A stretch of DNA of 15,139 bases from JANMMJ01 sp964543235 (GTDB lineage Bacteria > Pseudomonadota > Alphaproteobacteria > Rhizobiales > Aestuariivirgaceae): contig CAZIXE010000082.1 of assembly GCA_964543235.1 (NCBI GenBank), positions 1 through 15,139 on the forward strand. Reading direction: 5' to 3'. Position 1 is the first letter of the stretch; every line of letters begins with the position of its first letter. The position numbers and the translations under genes are program-made. Shown piece after piece: positions 7,705 to 13,952 of the stretch. The notes beneath the pieces are model-generated. The model was not told where the DNA came from, searched no databases, and saw only the letters and a program-made list of their open reading frames with translations.

Positions 7705-9180
7705 ATGCTGGCAACCTGGCTTGTTGAAAATAGCCAGATTTCCAGGTTTGACGTGGGCCAGTTGCAGAAGGACGGTGTTGCGCGGCGGATCATTGCGGCG
7801 ATCAAGGAGCAGATCCACAGCGGCGCCTATCGGCCCGGCGACCGCCTGCCCTCGACCCGGGCCTTTGCCGCCGAATGGGGGGCCTCGCGCACCACGGTGA
7901 CCGCCGCCTATGGCCAGCTCATCGCCGAAGGCTATCTGACCACCAGGCCGGGCGCGCGCGCCGTCGTCGCGGCGGGACTGAGGAAGGCCGCGGCAGCCGC
8001 TCCCGCCACACCCGCAGCCCCCCGCCGTCTCTCGGCCTTCGCCGGACGCCTGCTCGCCCTGCCTCAGCCCCAGGGGCCGCAGCCGGCCCGCCTTGCCGAC
8101 TTCCGCTATGGCGACCTCGCCGGCGCGGACTTCCCGGTCCTCGCCTGGCGGCGCGCCCTGAACCGCGCCGTTCTCCGCCGCCCCCCGAGGCTCCGCTACG
8201 ACGATCCGCAAGGCACCGCCGCACTCCGCTCGGCCCTCCAGGGCTATCTCTGGCGGGCCCGCGGCATTGCCTGCCCGCCGGAGCAGATCGTCATCGTCAA
8301 CGGCTCGCAGCAGGGTCTCGACCTCTGCGCCAGGCTGCTGCTCGATCCCGGCGATCGCTTCGTGATCGAGAACCCCGGCTACCACCTGGCCCGCCAGGCC
8401 TTCGCGGCGGTGGGTGGCGCGGCCCTGCCGGTTCCCGTTGACGGAGAAGGCCTCGTGACCGATGCGCTGCCTTCGGCCCGCCTTGCCTATGTGACGCCTT
8501 CGCACCAGTTTCCGCTCGGCGGCGTGCTTTCGGCGGCGCGCCGGCGCAGCCTTCTCGCCTGGGCGGCGAGCACCGGCGCCTGCCTCATCGAGGACGATTA
8601 CGACGGCGAGTACCGGCACGACATCGCGCCCATCCCGCCGCTGCAGAGCCTTGCGCCGGAGTCGGTTGTCTATCTCGGCACGTTCTCCAAGACGCTCTCG
8701 CCGGCGCTGCGGCTCGGCTATCTGGTCGTGCCCGGGGGCCTGTCCCGGGCATTCACCGAGGCCAAGCGCCTGACCGACCGGCACAGCCCGCTCCTGGACC
8801 AGGATGCGCTGGCCGATCTGCTGGAAAGCGGCGCCTATGAGCGCCATGTCCGCAGCATCCGACGGAGAAACGCCGCGCGCCGGGCGGCGCTGCTTGCGGC
8901 CCTGGCGGAACATCTGGGCGGCGCGGTCACCATCGCCGGCGCCGAAACCGGCCTCCACATCGTCGTCTGGCTCGACGGCGTTGCCGCCGCGCGCGAGGCC
9001 GGGATCGTCGCGGCCGCCCGCGCCGCCGGCATCGGCCTCTATCCCGTCTCGCCGCTTTATGACCCGCAGGAACCGCGGCCGGAAGCCGCCGGCTTCATTC
9101 TGGGCTATGCCGGCCTCGAAGCCGATACGATCCGCCGCGGCGTCGCGGCGCTGGCAGCGGTGCTGGCTGATCATTGCTGA
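7705..9180 (+). CDS. MocR-family regulator (GntR winged helix fused to aminotransferase fold)
   Basis: MocR proteins are PLP-binding transcription factors. This 491-residue protein has an N-terminal GntR winged helix (about residues 22-85, with AYRPGDRLPSTRAFAAEWGA and SRTTVTAAYGQLIAEGYL), an alanine/proline-rich linker (95-125) and a fold-type I aminotransferase domain. PLP-site signatures are VNGSQQGLDL, TPSHQFPLGG, IEDDYDGEYRHD and the Schiff-base lysine K329 in YLGTFSKTLSPALRLGYL. It is divergent from the PaiB/LysE unit and probably controls it; the effector may be an amine or amino acid, which is inference. The ATG at 7705 follows GCAGGGAT. An in-frame GTG at 7753 (475 residues) is a serious alternative because it would free the nested dyads upstream. 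Confidence 0.94.
   Translation: MLATWLVENSQISRFDVGQLQKDGVARRIIAAIKEQIHSGAYRPGDRLPSTRAFAAEWGASRTTVTAAYGQLIAEGYLTTRPGARAVVAAGLRKAAAAAPATPAAPRRLSAFAGRLLALPQPQGPQPARLADFRYGDLAGADFPVLAWRRALNRAVLRRPPRLRYDDPQGTAALRSALQGYLWRARGIACPPEQIVIVNGSQQGLDLCARLLLDPGDRFVIENPGYHLARQAFAAVGGAALPVPVDGEGLVTDALPSARLAYVTPSHQFPLGGVLSAARRRSLLAWAASTGACLIEDDYDGEYRHDIAPIPPLQSLAPESVVYLGTFSKTLSPALRLGYLVVPGGLSRAFTEAKRLTDRHSPLLDQDALADLLESGAYERHVRSIRRRNAARRAALLAALAEHLGGAVTIAGAETGLHIVVWLDGVAAAREAGIVAAARAAGIGLYPVSPLYDPQEPRPEAAGFILGYAGLEADTIRRGVAALAAVLADHC
7713..7748. promoter_or_regulatory. Nested inverted repeats between paiB and mocR, candidate MocR operator
   Basis: Two perfect inverted repeats are nested: outer arms AACCTGG (7713-7719) and CCAGGTT (7742-7748), inner arms CTGGCT (7716-7721) and AGCCAG (7732-7737). 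They sit in the only AT-rich patch between the divergent genes. If the MocR gene starts at 7705, the dyads fall inside its first 15 codons; if it starts at the in-frame GTG 7753, they lie cleanly in the intergenic region. MocR regulators commonly repress or activate the divergent neighbour, so an operator here is plausible. Confidence 0.45.
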
Positions 9181-9229
9181 CGGCCGGCGCATCATCGTTC
9201 CGGACCGGCCGCGAGCGATCCGCAGGACT

Positions 9230-9265
9230 GGTGAGGCCTGTACCGGAGACAGGGGTTCCCTCACC
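9230..9265. terminator. Hairpin between convergent genes, possible bidirectional terminator
   Basis: The MocR gene and the deaminase gene converge here. GGTGAGG (9230-9236) pairs with CCTCACC (9259-9265), and inside it CCTGT (9237-9241) pairs with ACAGG (9249-9253), with a 5-base bulge and a 7-base loop. A looser 7-base pair (CGGCCGG at 9181, CCGGCCG at 9205) lies just before. No T-run follows on either strand, so termination is only plausible. The hairpin overlaps the deaminase stop codon. Confidence 0.35.
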
Positions 9266-9731
9266 AGAAATCCCGGTGGCCGCTGACGATCTCCGCTTCG
9301 AGTTCCGGGAATGGGCCGCGGATAACGACTTGGCGCCGGCCGGCGGCGAACACCTGGTGACAGCTCAGATCGAGGGTCGGATTTTCCGGATTGTCTCCGG
9401 TGAGCTCGGCCAGCCGCCTTTCGCTCAGTCCATAGACCACCGTGCCGATCCCCGCCCAGTAGCAGGCCCCGGCGCACATGCAGCAGGGCTCGACCGATGT
9501 CACCAGCGTGCACCGCGCGAGAAATTCCGGGTCGTACTGCTGCGCGGCGGCACGGGCCACATTGGCTTCCGCGTGGCCGACGCCGCGATCCCGCGCATAG
9601 GTGTTGCCCGACGCCAGCAGCACGTCGCCCTCCGGCCCGACGAGGAGCGCCCCGAAGGGATGATTGCCGCTGGCCCGGCTCTCGCCGGCGATCGAAACGG
9701 CGAGACGCAGATAGTCGGTATCGCTTCTCAT
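9261..9731 (-). CDS. Nucleoside deaminase (CMP/dCMP deaminase superfamily)
   Basis: The 156-residue protein has the zinc-site signatures HAE (H53-E55) and PCxxC (C83, C86 in EPCCMCAGACYWAGI), with E55 as the proton shuttle. NHPFGALLVGPEGDVLLASG is typical of guanine-deaminase and TadA-like nucleoside deaminases; the tail rich in FPELEAEIVSGHRDFW fits the non-TadA nucleobase deaminase branch. The exact base (guanine, cytosine or other) cannot be told. The ATG at 9731 has an AGGAGG site six bases ahead. It lies 38 bases after the RibD-like reductase gene and is probably the last gene of the ArsR-led operon. Confidence 0.9.
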   Translation of the reverse strand: MRSDTDYLRLAVSIAGESRASGNHPFGALLVGPEGDVLLASGNTYARDRGVGHAEANVARAAAQQYDPEFLARCTLVTSVEPCCMCAGACYWAGIGTVVYGLSERRLAELTGDNPENPTLDLSCHQVFAAGRRQVVIRGPFPELEAEIVSGHRDFW

Positions 9732-9769
9732 GGCGGCCTCCTGGGGATGTCCATCCGCTTATCCAGAGG

Positions 9770-10300
9770 TCAGGCAGGGACGTAGCTGAGCCTGATCACA
9801 TTCTCGTCCATCCGCTCATGGCTCATCAGGCGCAGCGGCGGCCGCGGCCCCGCGAAATAGGGCTTGCCATGACCGAGCACGACGGGATGCAGGTAGATGC
9901 GATATTCATCGATCAGGCCGACTTGCGTGAGGCTGTGGGCCAGGTCCGGGCCGGCAATCTCGATCTCACCCTCGCGCCCGGCCTTGATCTCACCGATCGC
10001 GCCCGCAAGATCGTCCTGGACAAGCCTGGCATTGGGGCCGACCTCCTTCAGGCTGCGCGAGACGACCCATTTCGGCTGGTTCCGCCACGCCGCCGCGAAG
10101 GCGCGTTGATCGGCATCCCATTCGCTGTGGTCGTCGTCCCAATAGCGCATGACCTCGTACATCTTGCGGCCATAGACACTGCCGGCCAGCCCCCGGACCA
10201 GTTCGATGAAGTGGCGGAAGAGCGTGGGGCCCGGAGCAAACCCCGTGTGGTCGACATAGCCGTCGAGCGACTGGTTCATTGCGAAGACCAACCTGGCCAT
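9770..10300 (-). CDS. RibD/dihydrofolate reductase-like family protein
   Basis: This 176-residue protein belongs to the RibD C-terminal/DHFR-like NADPH-dependent reductase family: MARLVFAMNQSLDGYVDHTG at the N-terminus, VYGRKMYEVMRYWDD, KWVVSRSL, IEIAGPDLAHSL and the LIDEYRIYLHPVVLGHGKPYF block. Stand-alone members of this group are common next to ArsR and AHSA1 genes; their substrates are mostly unknown. The ATG at 10300 follows AAGGAGG at ideal spacing. It lies 38 bases after the AHSA1 gene and 38 bases before the deaminase gene, so it is in the same transcription unit. It is not the folate enzyme FolA by sequence layout. Confidence 0.91.
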   Translation of the reverse strand: MARLVFAMNQSLDGYVDHTGFAPGPTLFRHFIELVRGLAGSVYGRKMYEVMRYWDDDHSEWDADQRAFAAAWRNQPKWVVSRSLKEVGPNARLVQDDLAGAIGEIKAGREGEIEIAGPDLAHSLTQVGLIDEYRIYLHPVVLGHGKPYFAGPRPPLRLMSHERMDENVIRLSYVPA

Positions 10301-10338
10301 GCCTGCCTCCTTTCCCCCAGCGGCGAAAGACCTGCGTC

Positions 10339-10839
10339 TCAAAGCCTGCGCGCCTGCACATGCCGCGCCAGCTTGTCGAGCGTCTGGCCGCCATATTCGA
10401 CGGCGCCGAATCCGATCTTCTCCTCGCGCAGCGCCCGGCTCGGATGCATCTGGCGCAAGGTGACGATCGTCTTGCCATTGGCCTGCTCGTCGAAGGTCAA
10501 GAGCATGCGAAACGCCGCCGGGTCGTCATCCCGGTCGGAACCGTGAACGACCTCGATCAGGGCCGGCGCCTCGAGCCGCAGAAACCTCATGCGGTTGCCG
10601 TAGCGCGTTCCATCCGGTGCAACCATGTCGAAGCGCCATTGCCCGCCGGCGCTGATGTCGATTGCCTTCGTCTCGATCGCAAATCCCTCCGGCCCGAACC
10701 ATTCCGGCAACTGTGCCGGATCGGTCCAGGCTTCGAAGACAAGCGCGCGCGGCGCATCGACGAGGCGGGTGATGACGATCTCGCGGTCGAGCGGCCATTC
10801 GGCCCACGGCGAGCGGGCGGCAGCGGTCAGATCATGCAT
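10339..10839 (-). CDS. AHSA1/SRPBCC-family protein
   Basis: The 166-residue protein is a START/Bet v1-like fold (SRPBCC, Hsp90 ATPase activator-like) with the usual motifs: EIVITRLVDAPRALVFEAWT, DPAQLPEWFGPEGFAIE, GGQWRFDMVAPDGTRY and the tail GGQTLDKLARHV. The fold binds hydrophobic ligands; functions of stand-alone members next to ArsR regulators are not known. The start ATG at 10839 overlaps the ArsR stop by eight bases (ATGCATGA), so the two are translationally coupled. This ArsR-AHSA1 pair is a very common bacterial arrangement. Confidence 0.92.
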   Translation of the reverse strand: MHDLTAAARSPWAEWPLDREIVITRLVDAPRALVFEAWTDPAQLPEWFGPEGFAIETKAIDISAGGQWRFDMVAPDGTRYGNRMRFLRLEAPALIEVVHGSDRDDDPAAFRMLLTFDEQANGKTIVTLRQMHPSRALREEKIGFGAVEYGGQTLDKLARHVQARRL

Positions 10840-11179
10840 CCTTGCGGGTCTCCGTCTTGCGGCGTTGAATGTGGGCCTCCATCCGGTCGAGCCGCGCCGA
10901 CCAGATGCGCAGGTGGTCGCTGAGCCAGCTATCCGTCTGGCGGAGCGCCTCCGGCTTGAGGGCGCAGACGCGAACCCGGCCCGCCTTGCGGGTCTCGAGG
11001 AGGCCGCCCTGTTCCAGCACGCGGATGTGCTTCAGGAATGCCGGCAGGCCGATGCGGAAGGGCGAGGCGAGTTCGCCCACCGATGCTTCCCCCAGGCACA
11101 GGCGCGCCACCACGGCGCGGCGGGTCGGATCGGAAAGAGCGGCGAAGGCGCGGCTGAGTTGGACCTGTTGGTTTTCCAT
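10832..11179 (-). CDS. ArsR-family winged-helix regulator
   Basis: The 115-residue protein has the ArsR fold: LSRAFAALSDPTRRAVVARL as helix 1, SVGELASPFRIGLPAFLKHI as the helix-turn-helix, then VLEQGGLLETRKAGRVRVC as the wing. The metal-site ELCVCDL motif of arsenic sensors is absent, as in the AHSA1-linked subgroup, so the signal is probably not a metal. It opens an operon with AHSA1, RibD-like and deaminase genes and should autoregulate it. The ATG at 11179 lacks a Shine-Dalgarno; the predicted promoter puts the transcript start next to the ATG, suggesting a leaderless message. Confidence 0.94.
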   Translation of the reverse strand: MENQQVQLSRAFAALSDPTRRAVVARLCLGEASVGELASPFRIGLPAFLKHIRVLEQGGLLETRKAGRVRVCALKPEALRQTDSWLSDHLRIWSARLDRMEAHIQRRKTETRKDA

Positions 11180-11182
11180 TTG

Positions 11183-11216
11183 GCAAACTATTGCATGACC
11201 ACCGGCCGCCCGTCAA
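11183..11216 (-). promoter_or_regulatory. Promoter and small operator of the ArsR operon
   Basis: On the minus strand TTGACG (11216-11211) and CAATAG (11193-11188) are 17 bases apart. The -10 is weak but the position puts the start of transcription within a few bases of the ArsR ATG. A dyad GCAA-N4-TTGC (11183-11194) covers the -10 region and is a plausible ArsR operator, consistent with autorepression. Confidence 0.45.
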
Positions 11217-11264
11217 GACACTTTGCTGGATGGCGAAGTATCAAGGCGCGCGGACCGCCGACCC

Positions 11265-11954
11265 TCACGCCGTGGCCCCCGCCGGCCCGTCGCTGGCGAG
11301 CCAGTGGCATTCGGCGAGGATGTCGTCGACCTCATGGATCGGCCGCCTGCGGAATCCGGGCGGCCGGCCGGGGCGCAAGGGTGTTGCGCGCCGCGGGCGC
11401 CACACCGCGATGGGCCGGGCCTGCCAGCGCGCCAGGCGCCGGGCCTGGCGCGGCAGGTCTTCCAGCGCCAGCCTGATGGCGGCGAGACGGCGGCACAGCG
11501 GCAGCGCATTGACGGTGTCGTCGGCGCGGGCGCGATCCTCCGGCGGGGGCGGCACCTGGCGGAACAGGGGAATGCGCGGATCGAAGGCCTCGATCAGGCG
11601 GATGCGCGGCTGAGGTCCGTAGCGGCGGTCCGCGCGGCCCTGGCCGTGACCGGAAGGCCGGTGCGGATCGAACAGCTGAAACGACACGCTGGCCCGGCCC
11701 TGGCCGGCAATGACGAGGCCCGGCGGCGCCGGCCGCAGCGGCGAAGGCTTGACCACCAGGCCGCGGGCCGCAACCATGACCAGGCGGCGCACCGCCGCTT
11801 CCGCCGGCCGCAGCACGAGGAGCACGGCGCGGTGCAGCGGCCGCGGCAGGCGCGCAATGGCACCCGTGTCGCTGAGCCCGATCAGGGCGAAGAGCGTGGC
11901 GACGATGCGCAACAGGGATGCGCGGTGGCGGTCGATGGCAGCGGCCAGGTCCAT
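11265..11954 (-). CDS. Conserved hypothetical protein with one N-terminal membrane helix
   Basis: I do not know a function for this 229-residue protein. It starts MDLAAAIDRHRASLLRIVAT; residues 14-29 (LLRIVATLFALIGLSD) form a probable membrane helix. The rest is arginine- and proline-rich: segments ARLPRPLHRAVLLVLRPAEA, SVSFQLFDPHRP, PRIRLIEAFDPRIPLF, and a helical LCRRLAAIRLALEDLPRQAR with RLARWQAR. The pattern resembles a short family I recall only vaguely from Hyphomicrobiales (from memory, not searched). The ATG at 11954 lies six bases after a -10 hexamer, so it is probably translated from a leaderless mRNA; the frame stays open upstream to 12032, but that is expected at this GC. Its first 42 codons and promoter are duplicated at 14818-15045. 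Confidence 0.7.
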   Translation of the reverse strand: MDLAAAIDRHRASLLRIVATLFALIGLSDTGAIARLPRPLHRAVLLVLRPAEAAVRRLVMVAARGLVVKPSPLRPAPPGLVIAGQGRASVSFQLFDPHRPSGHGQGRADRRYGPQPRIRLIEAFDPRIPLFRQVPPPPEDRARADDTVNALPLCRRLAAIRLALEDLPRQARRLARWQARPIAVWRPRRATPLRPGRPPGFRRRPIHEVDDILAECHWLASDGPAGATA

Positions 11955-12055
11955 GACCGCCGCATAGAACAAACAAAGAACTGTGTCAAGCAGCTTCGAC
12001 CGGGCGTTGCGGCCGATCCCGCCGCCGCACATGCCGTCACCGCCCGCCGCCCCGT
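11830..12055. repeat. Left copy of a ~226-base direct repeat
   Basis: This segment recurs in the same orientation at 14818-15045. From 11830 to 12023 the two copies align without gaps with 9 mismatches in 194 positions by my count (about 95%); to about 12055 similarity continues with a 2-base gap. It covers the promoter and first 42 codons of the hypothetical protein gene. Beyond both ends the two loci are unrelated. Confidence 0.93.
11961..11989 (-). promoter_or_regulatory. Strong promoter giving a leaderless transcript
   Basis: On the minus strand TTGACA (11989-11984) and TATGCG (11966-11961) are exactly 17 bases apart. The -35 is a perfect consensus. The ATG at 11954 begins six bases beyond the -10, where transcription should start, and no ribosome site precedes it. 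Both hexamers and the spacing are kept in the second repeat copy. Confidence 0.7.
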
Positions 12056-12147
12056 TAACCCGGATTCAGGGCCCGTGTGGCCGTGGTTCTGGACACGCCG
12101 CGCCTTGGTGTGCCAGGATGCGGTGCAACATCACGGAGGGGGCAGGA

Positions 12148-13509
12148 GTGGCACGTTACGTCATTTCCACAAATCTGAGCGTTGCGAACGACTTCGCCTT
12201 TGTACCGCCGGACAGCTACGATGTGGTCCTGGTGCCGGCCGGGGTGACGGTCAGTTCCACCGGCACGTCGGTGACGGCCGCGTTCCATCTGGGGGCGGCG
12301 AACCAGATGCTGTTCCTGGACGGCAGCGCCTTCGGCTATCGCGCGGTGAACGTGACGGGGGGCTTCTGCCGGATCGAGGTGGGCGCGAGCGGGCTGGCCT
12401 TCGGCGAGTCGGTTGGTCTGCGGTCGCACTCGATACCCAGTGGCGGGCTGACGGTCATCAACCACGGCACCGTGTCGGGGGGCGGCTACGGCGTGCTGTC
12501 GGACCAGGCGCTGACGCTGACCAATACCGGGTCGATCAGCGGGCCGGTGGCGATCGGCGCTTCTCTGTCCGCCGACACGGTCACCAACGCCGGCTTCGTC
12601 ATCGGCGACTGCGACCTGTCCAAAGGGGACGACGTGTTCGACACGTCCGGCGGCCAGGTTATCGGGACGGTCTTCCTGGGGCTGGGCAACGACATCTACA
12701 CCGGCGGCGCCTGGACCGACGTCGTCGTCGACAGTTTCGGCTTCGACGAGGTGGCGCTGGGCGCGGGCGACGACCGCATGCAGGCTTGGGACGATCTGAA
12801 CGGCGACATTTTCGACGGTGGCGCCGGCTTCGACGTGCTCGACCTCTTCTGGCACGACACCGGTGTGCGCGTCGACCTGTCGCGCGGCCTCTTGAGCGGC
12901 GGCGACAGCGGACTGGACCTGATCGGCGGGTTCGAGGCGGTGCTGGGCGGTTCCGGCGCGGACCACATCACCGGCAGCAAGGGCGCCAACGTGCTGCGCG
13001 GACGTGGCGGCGGCGACAGCCTGTTCGGCGGGGCGGGGAACGACCGCCTGGCCGGGGGGCTGGGCGCCAACCGGCTGGACGGCGGCACCGGCAACGACCG
13101 GCTGCTGGGCGGGGACCATGTCGATGTGCTGTCCGGCGGCGACGGCGACGACATCCTTCACGGCGGCTACGACGTGGACCGCGCCACCGGCGGCGCCGGC
13201 GCCGACCGCTTTGTCTGGAGGGACGTGGAGGAGCTGTTCGCCAATACCGGCACGGGGTTCGACCGCATCCTCGACTTCGCCCCGGGGGTGGACCGGATCG
13301 ACCTGTCCGCCATCGACCCGGACGGCACCGGCGGTGACAATGCCTTTACCTTCGTCGGCACCGGACCGCTGACCGCGCCGGGCCAGGTGGTCATCCGCCA
13401 GCAGGGCGGCAACACCTTCGTCGACATCTCGTGGCAGACCGCCTTCGCCGCCGCGTCGATCCGCCTCGACGGGCTGCTGACGCTGTCGGCCGCCGATTTC
13501 ATACTCTGA
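12148..13509 (+). CDS. Secreted RTX calcium-binding protein
   Basis: The 453-residue protein should be exported by a type I secretion system. Residues 1-60 (start ARYVISTNLSVAND after the initiator) and 95-160, with NHGTVSGGGYGVLSD and TNTGSISGPVAIG, resemble beta-helical repeats. Ten glycine-aspartate nonapeptides follow in perfect nine-residue register at 267-356 (for example GGAGNDRLA at 294, GGTGNDRLL at 312, GGDGDDILH at 330). The C-terminus (357-453) with DRILDFAPGVDRIDLSAID and LDGLLTLSAADFIL is the serralysin-type tail carrying the secretion signal. No HExxH protease motif exists, so it is not a serralysin; adhesin or surface-layer roles are possible. The GTG at 12148 follows GGAGG at 8 bases; an ATG at 12118 is an alternative. 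No secretion genes are in view. Confidence 0.9.
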   Translation: MARYVISTNLSVANDFAFVPPDSYDVVLVPAGVTVSSTGTSVTAAFHLGAANQMLFLDGSAFGYRAVNVTGGFCRIEVGASGLAFGESVGLRSHSIPSGGLTVINHGTVSGGGYGVLSDQALTLTNTGSISGPVAIGASLSADTVTNAGFVIGDCDLSKGDDVFDTSGGQVIGTVFLGLGNDIYTGGAWTDVVVDSFGFDEVALGAGDDRMQAWDDLNGDIFDGGAGFDVLDLFWHDTGVRVDLSRGLLSGGDSGLDLIGGFEAVLGGSGADHITGSKGANVLRGRGGGDSLFGGAGNDRLAGGLGANRLDGGTGNDRLLGGDHVDVLSGGDGDDILHGGYDVDRATGGAGADRFVWRDVEELFANTGTGFDRILDFAPGVDRIDLSAIDPDGTGGDNAFTFVGTGPLTAPGQVVIRQQGGNTFVDISWQTAFAAASIRLDGLLTLSAADFIL

Positions 13510-13902
13510 CCGGAGCACCCGGGATTCGACGGGGTTGATTGTGGGGAAGATTTCCGCGACCGCGCCGGATCGCCGAGGCATGATGACCCGCTCGCCGCTT
13601 TTTCTGGATCCCGCTCGCCGCGCGATATTCCCGGCGGGACCCCGGCCTTGCACCGCGCGATCGAATCGGCTGATCGGGATTCATGGATAGGAAGGCCGCC
13701 CTCGCCGCCCTGTCGGCCCTGGCCCAGGACACCAGGCTGGACGTGTTCCGCCGGCTTGTGACGGCCGCGCCAGCCAGCGCGCCAGAGCGAGGGTGCCATG
13801 TCTGCTTGCAGGCAGGAGGCCGGCCTGGAGTCGGCCGGCCGGGAGTTGCCACGCGGATATCGCTTGGGGGGAGGTAAGCAGTCCATGGGCCTTGAGCGGT
13901 GG
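13510..13902. other. Gene-poor stretch between RTX gene and toxin-antitoxin operon
   Basis: Besides the ArsR fragment, nothing coding is convincing here. From 13510 to 13682 I see no gene and no clear terminator behind the RTX gene; CGCTCGCCG occurs twice (around 13590 and 13612). From about 13773 the sequence is unrelated to ArsR. It contains a hairpin with 7-base arms GCCGGCC (13819-13825) and GGCCGGC (13833-13839) around a 7-base loop. The stretch looks like a patchwork of remnants. Confidence 0.5.
13683..13877 (+). pseudogene. Truncated ArsR-family regulator
   Basis: A 64-codon frame starts like an ArsR repressor: residues 1-30 (MDRKAALAALSALAQDTRLD then VFRRLVTAAP) match helix 1 and the start of helix 2 of arsenic-type ArsR proteins. 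After about 13772 the frame continues with PASAPERGCHVCLQAGG, which is not ArsR; the DNA-binding helix-turn-helix is missing. It is therefore a remnant cut at its 3' side by a rearrangement. It is a different ArsR from the intact one at 10832-11179. A functional short peptide is possible but unlikely. Confidence 0.65.
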
Positions 13903-13945
13903 TTGCTGTATACGGCAATTTGCCGTATATGATGAGGCAAAGGAG
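13903..13945 (+). promoter_or_regulatory. Promoter and 21-base palindromic operator of the toxin-antitoxin operon
   Basis: A perfect dyad lies at 13909-13929: arms TATACGGCAA and TTGCCGTATA around one central T. A possible -35, TTGCTG (13903-13908), is followed after 17 bases by TATATG (13926-13931); TATGAT at 13928-13933 is an alternative -10. The palindrome thus fills the spacer and touches the -10, as expected for an autorepressed toxin-antitoxin operon. The ribosome site AAAGGAG (13939-13945) serves the antitoxin ATG at 13953. Confidence 0.75.
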
Positions 13946-13952
13946 ACCCCCG

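Noticed and set aside
7702..9513. 603-codon open frame on the minus strand
   Set aside because: It is antisense to the MocR gene, which has full domain and active-site support. The translation has no recognisable domain.
12946..13215. Periodic 27-base pattern that could suggest a CRISPR or tandem array
   Set aside because: It is the coding signature of ten RTX nonapeptides; units vary in sequence and there are no spacers.
11223..13337. 704-codon open frame on the plus strand
   Set aside because: It overlaps the hypothetical gene on the other strand and the RTX gene in another frame; its product is Arg/Gly-rich low-complexity without family motifs. A GC-rich shadow.
12055..13653. 532-codon open frame on the minus strand
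   Set aside because: Antisense to the RTX repeats; its Val/Ala/His-rich product mirrors the Gly-Asp repeats and is not a protein family.
13773..13902. Group II intron end or insertion-element end
   Set aside because: The hairpin and GC content were suggestive, but no domain V/VI-like helix, maturase or inverted ends could be identified.
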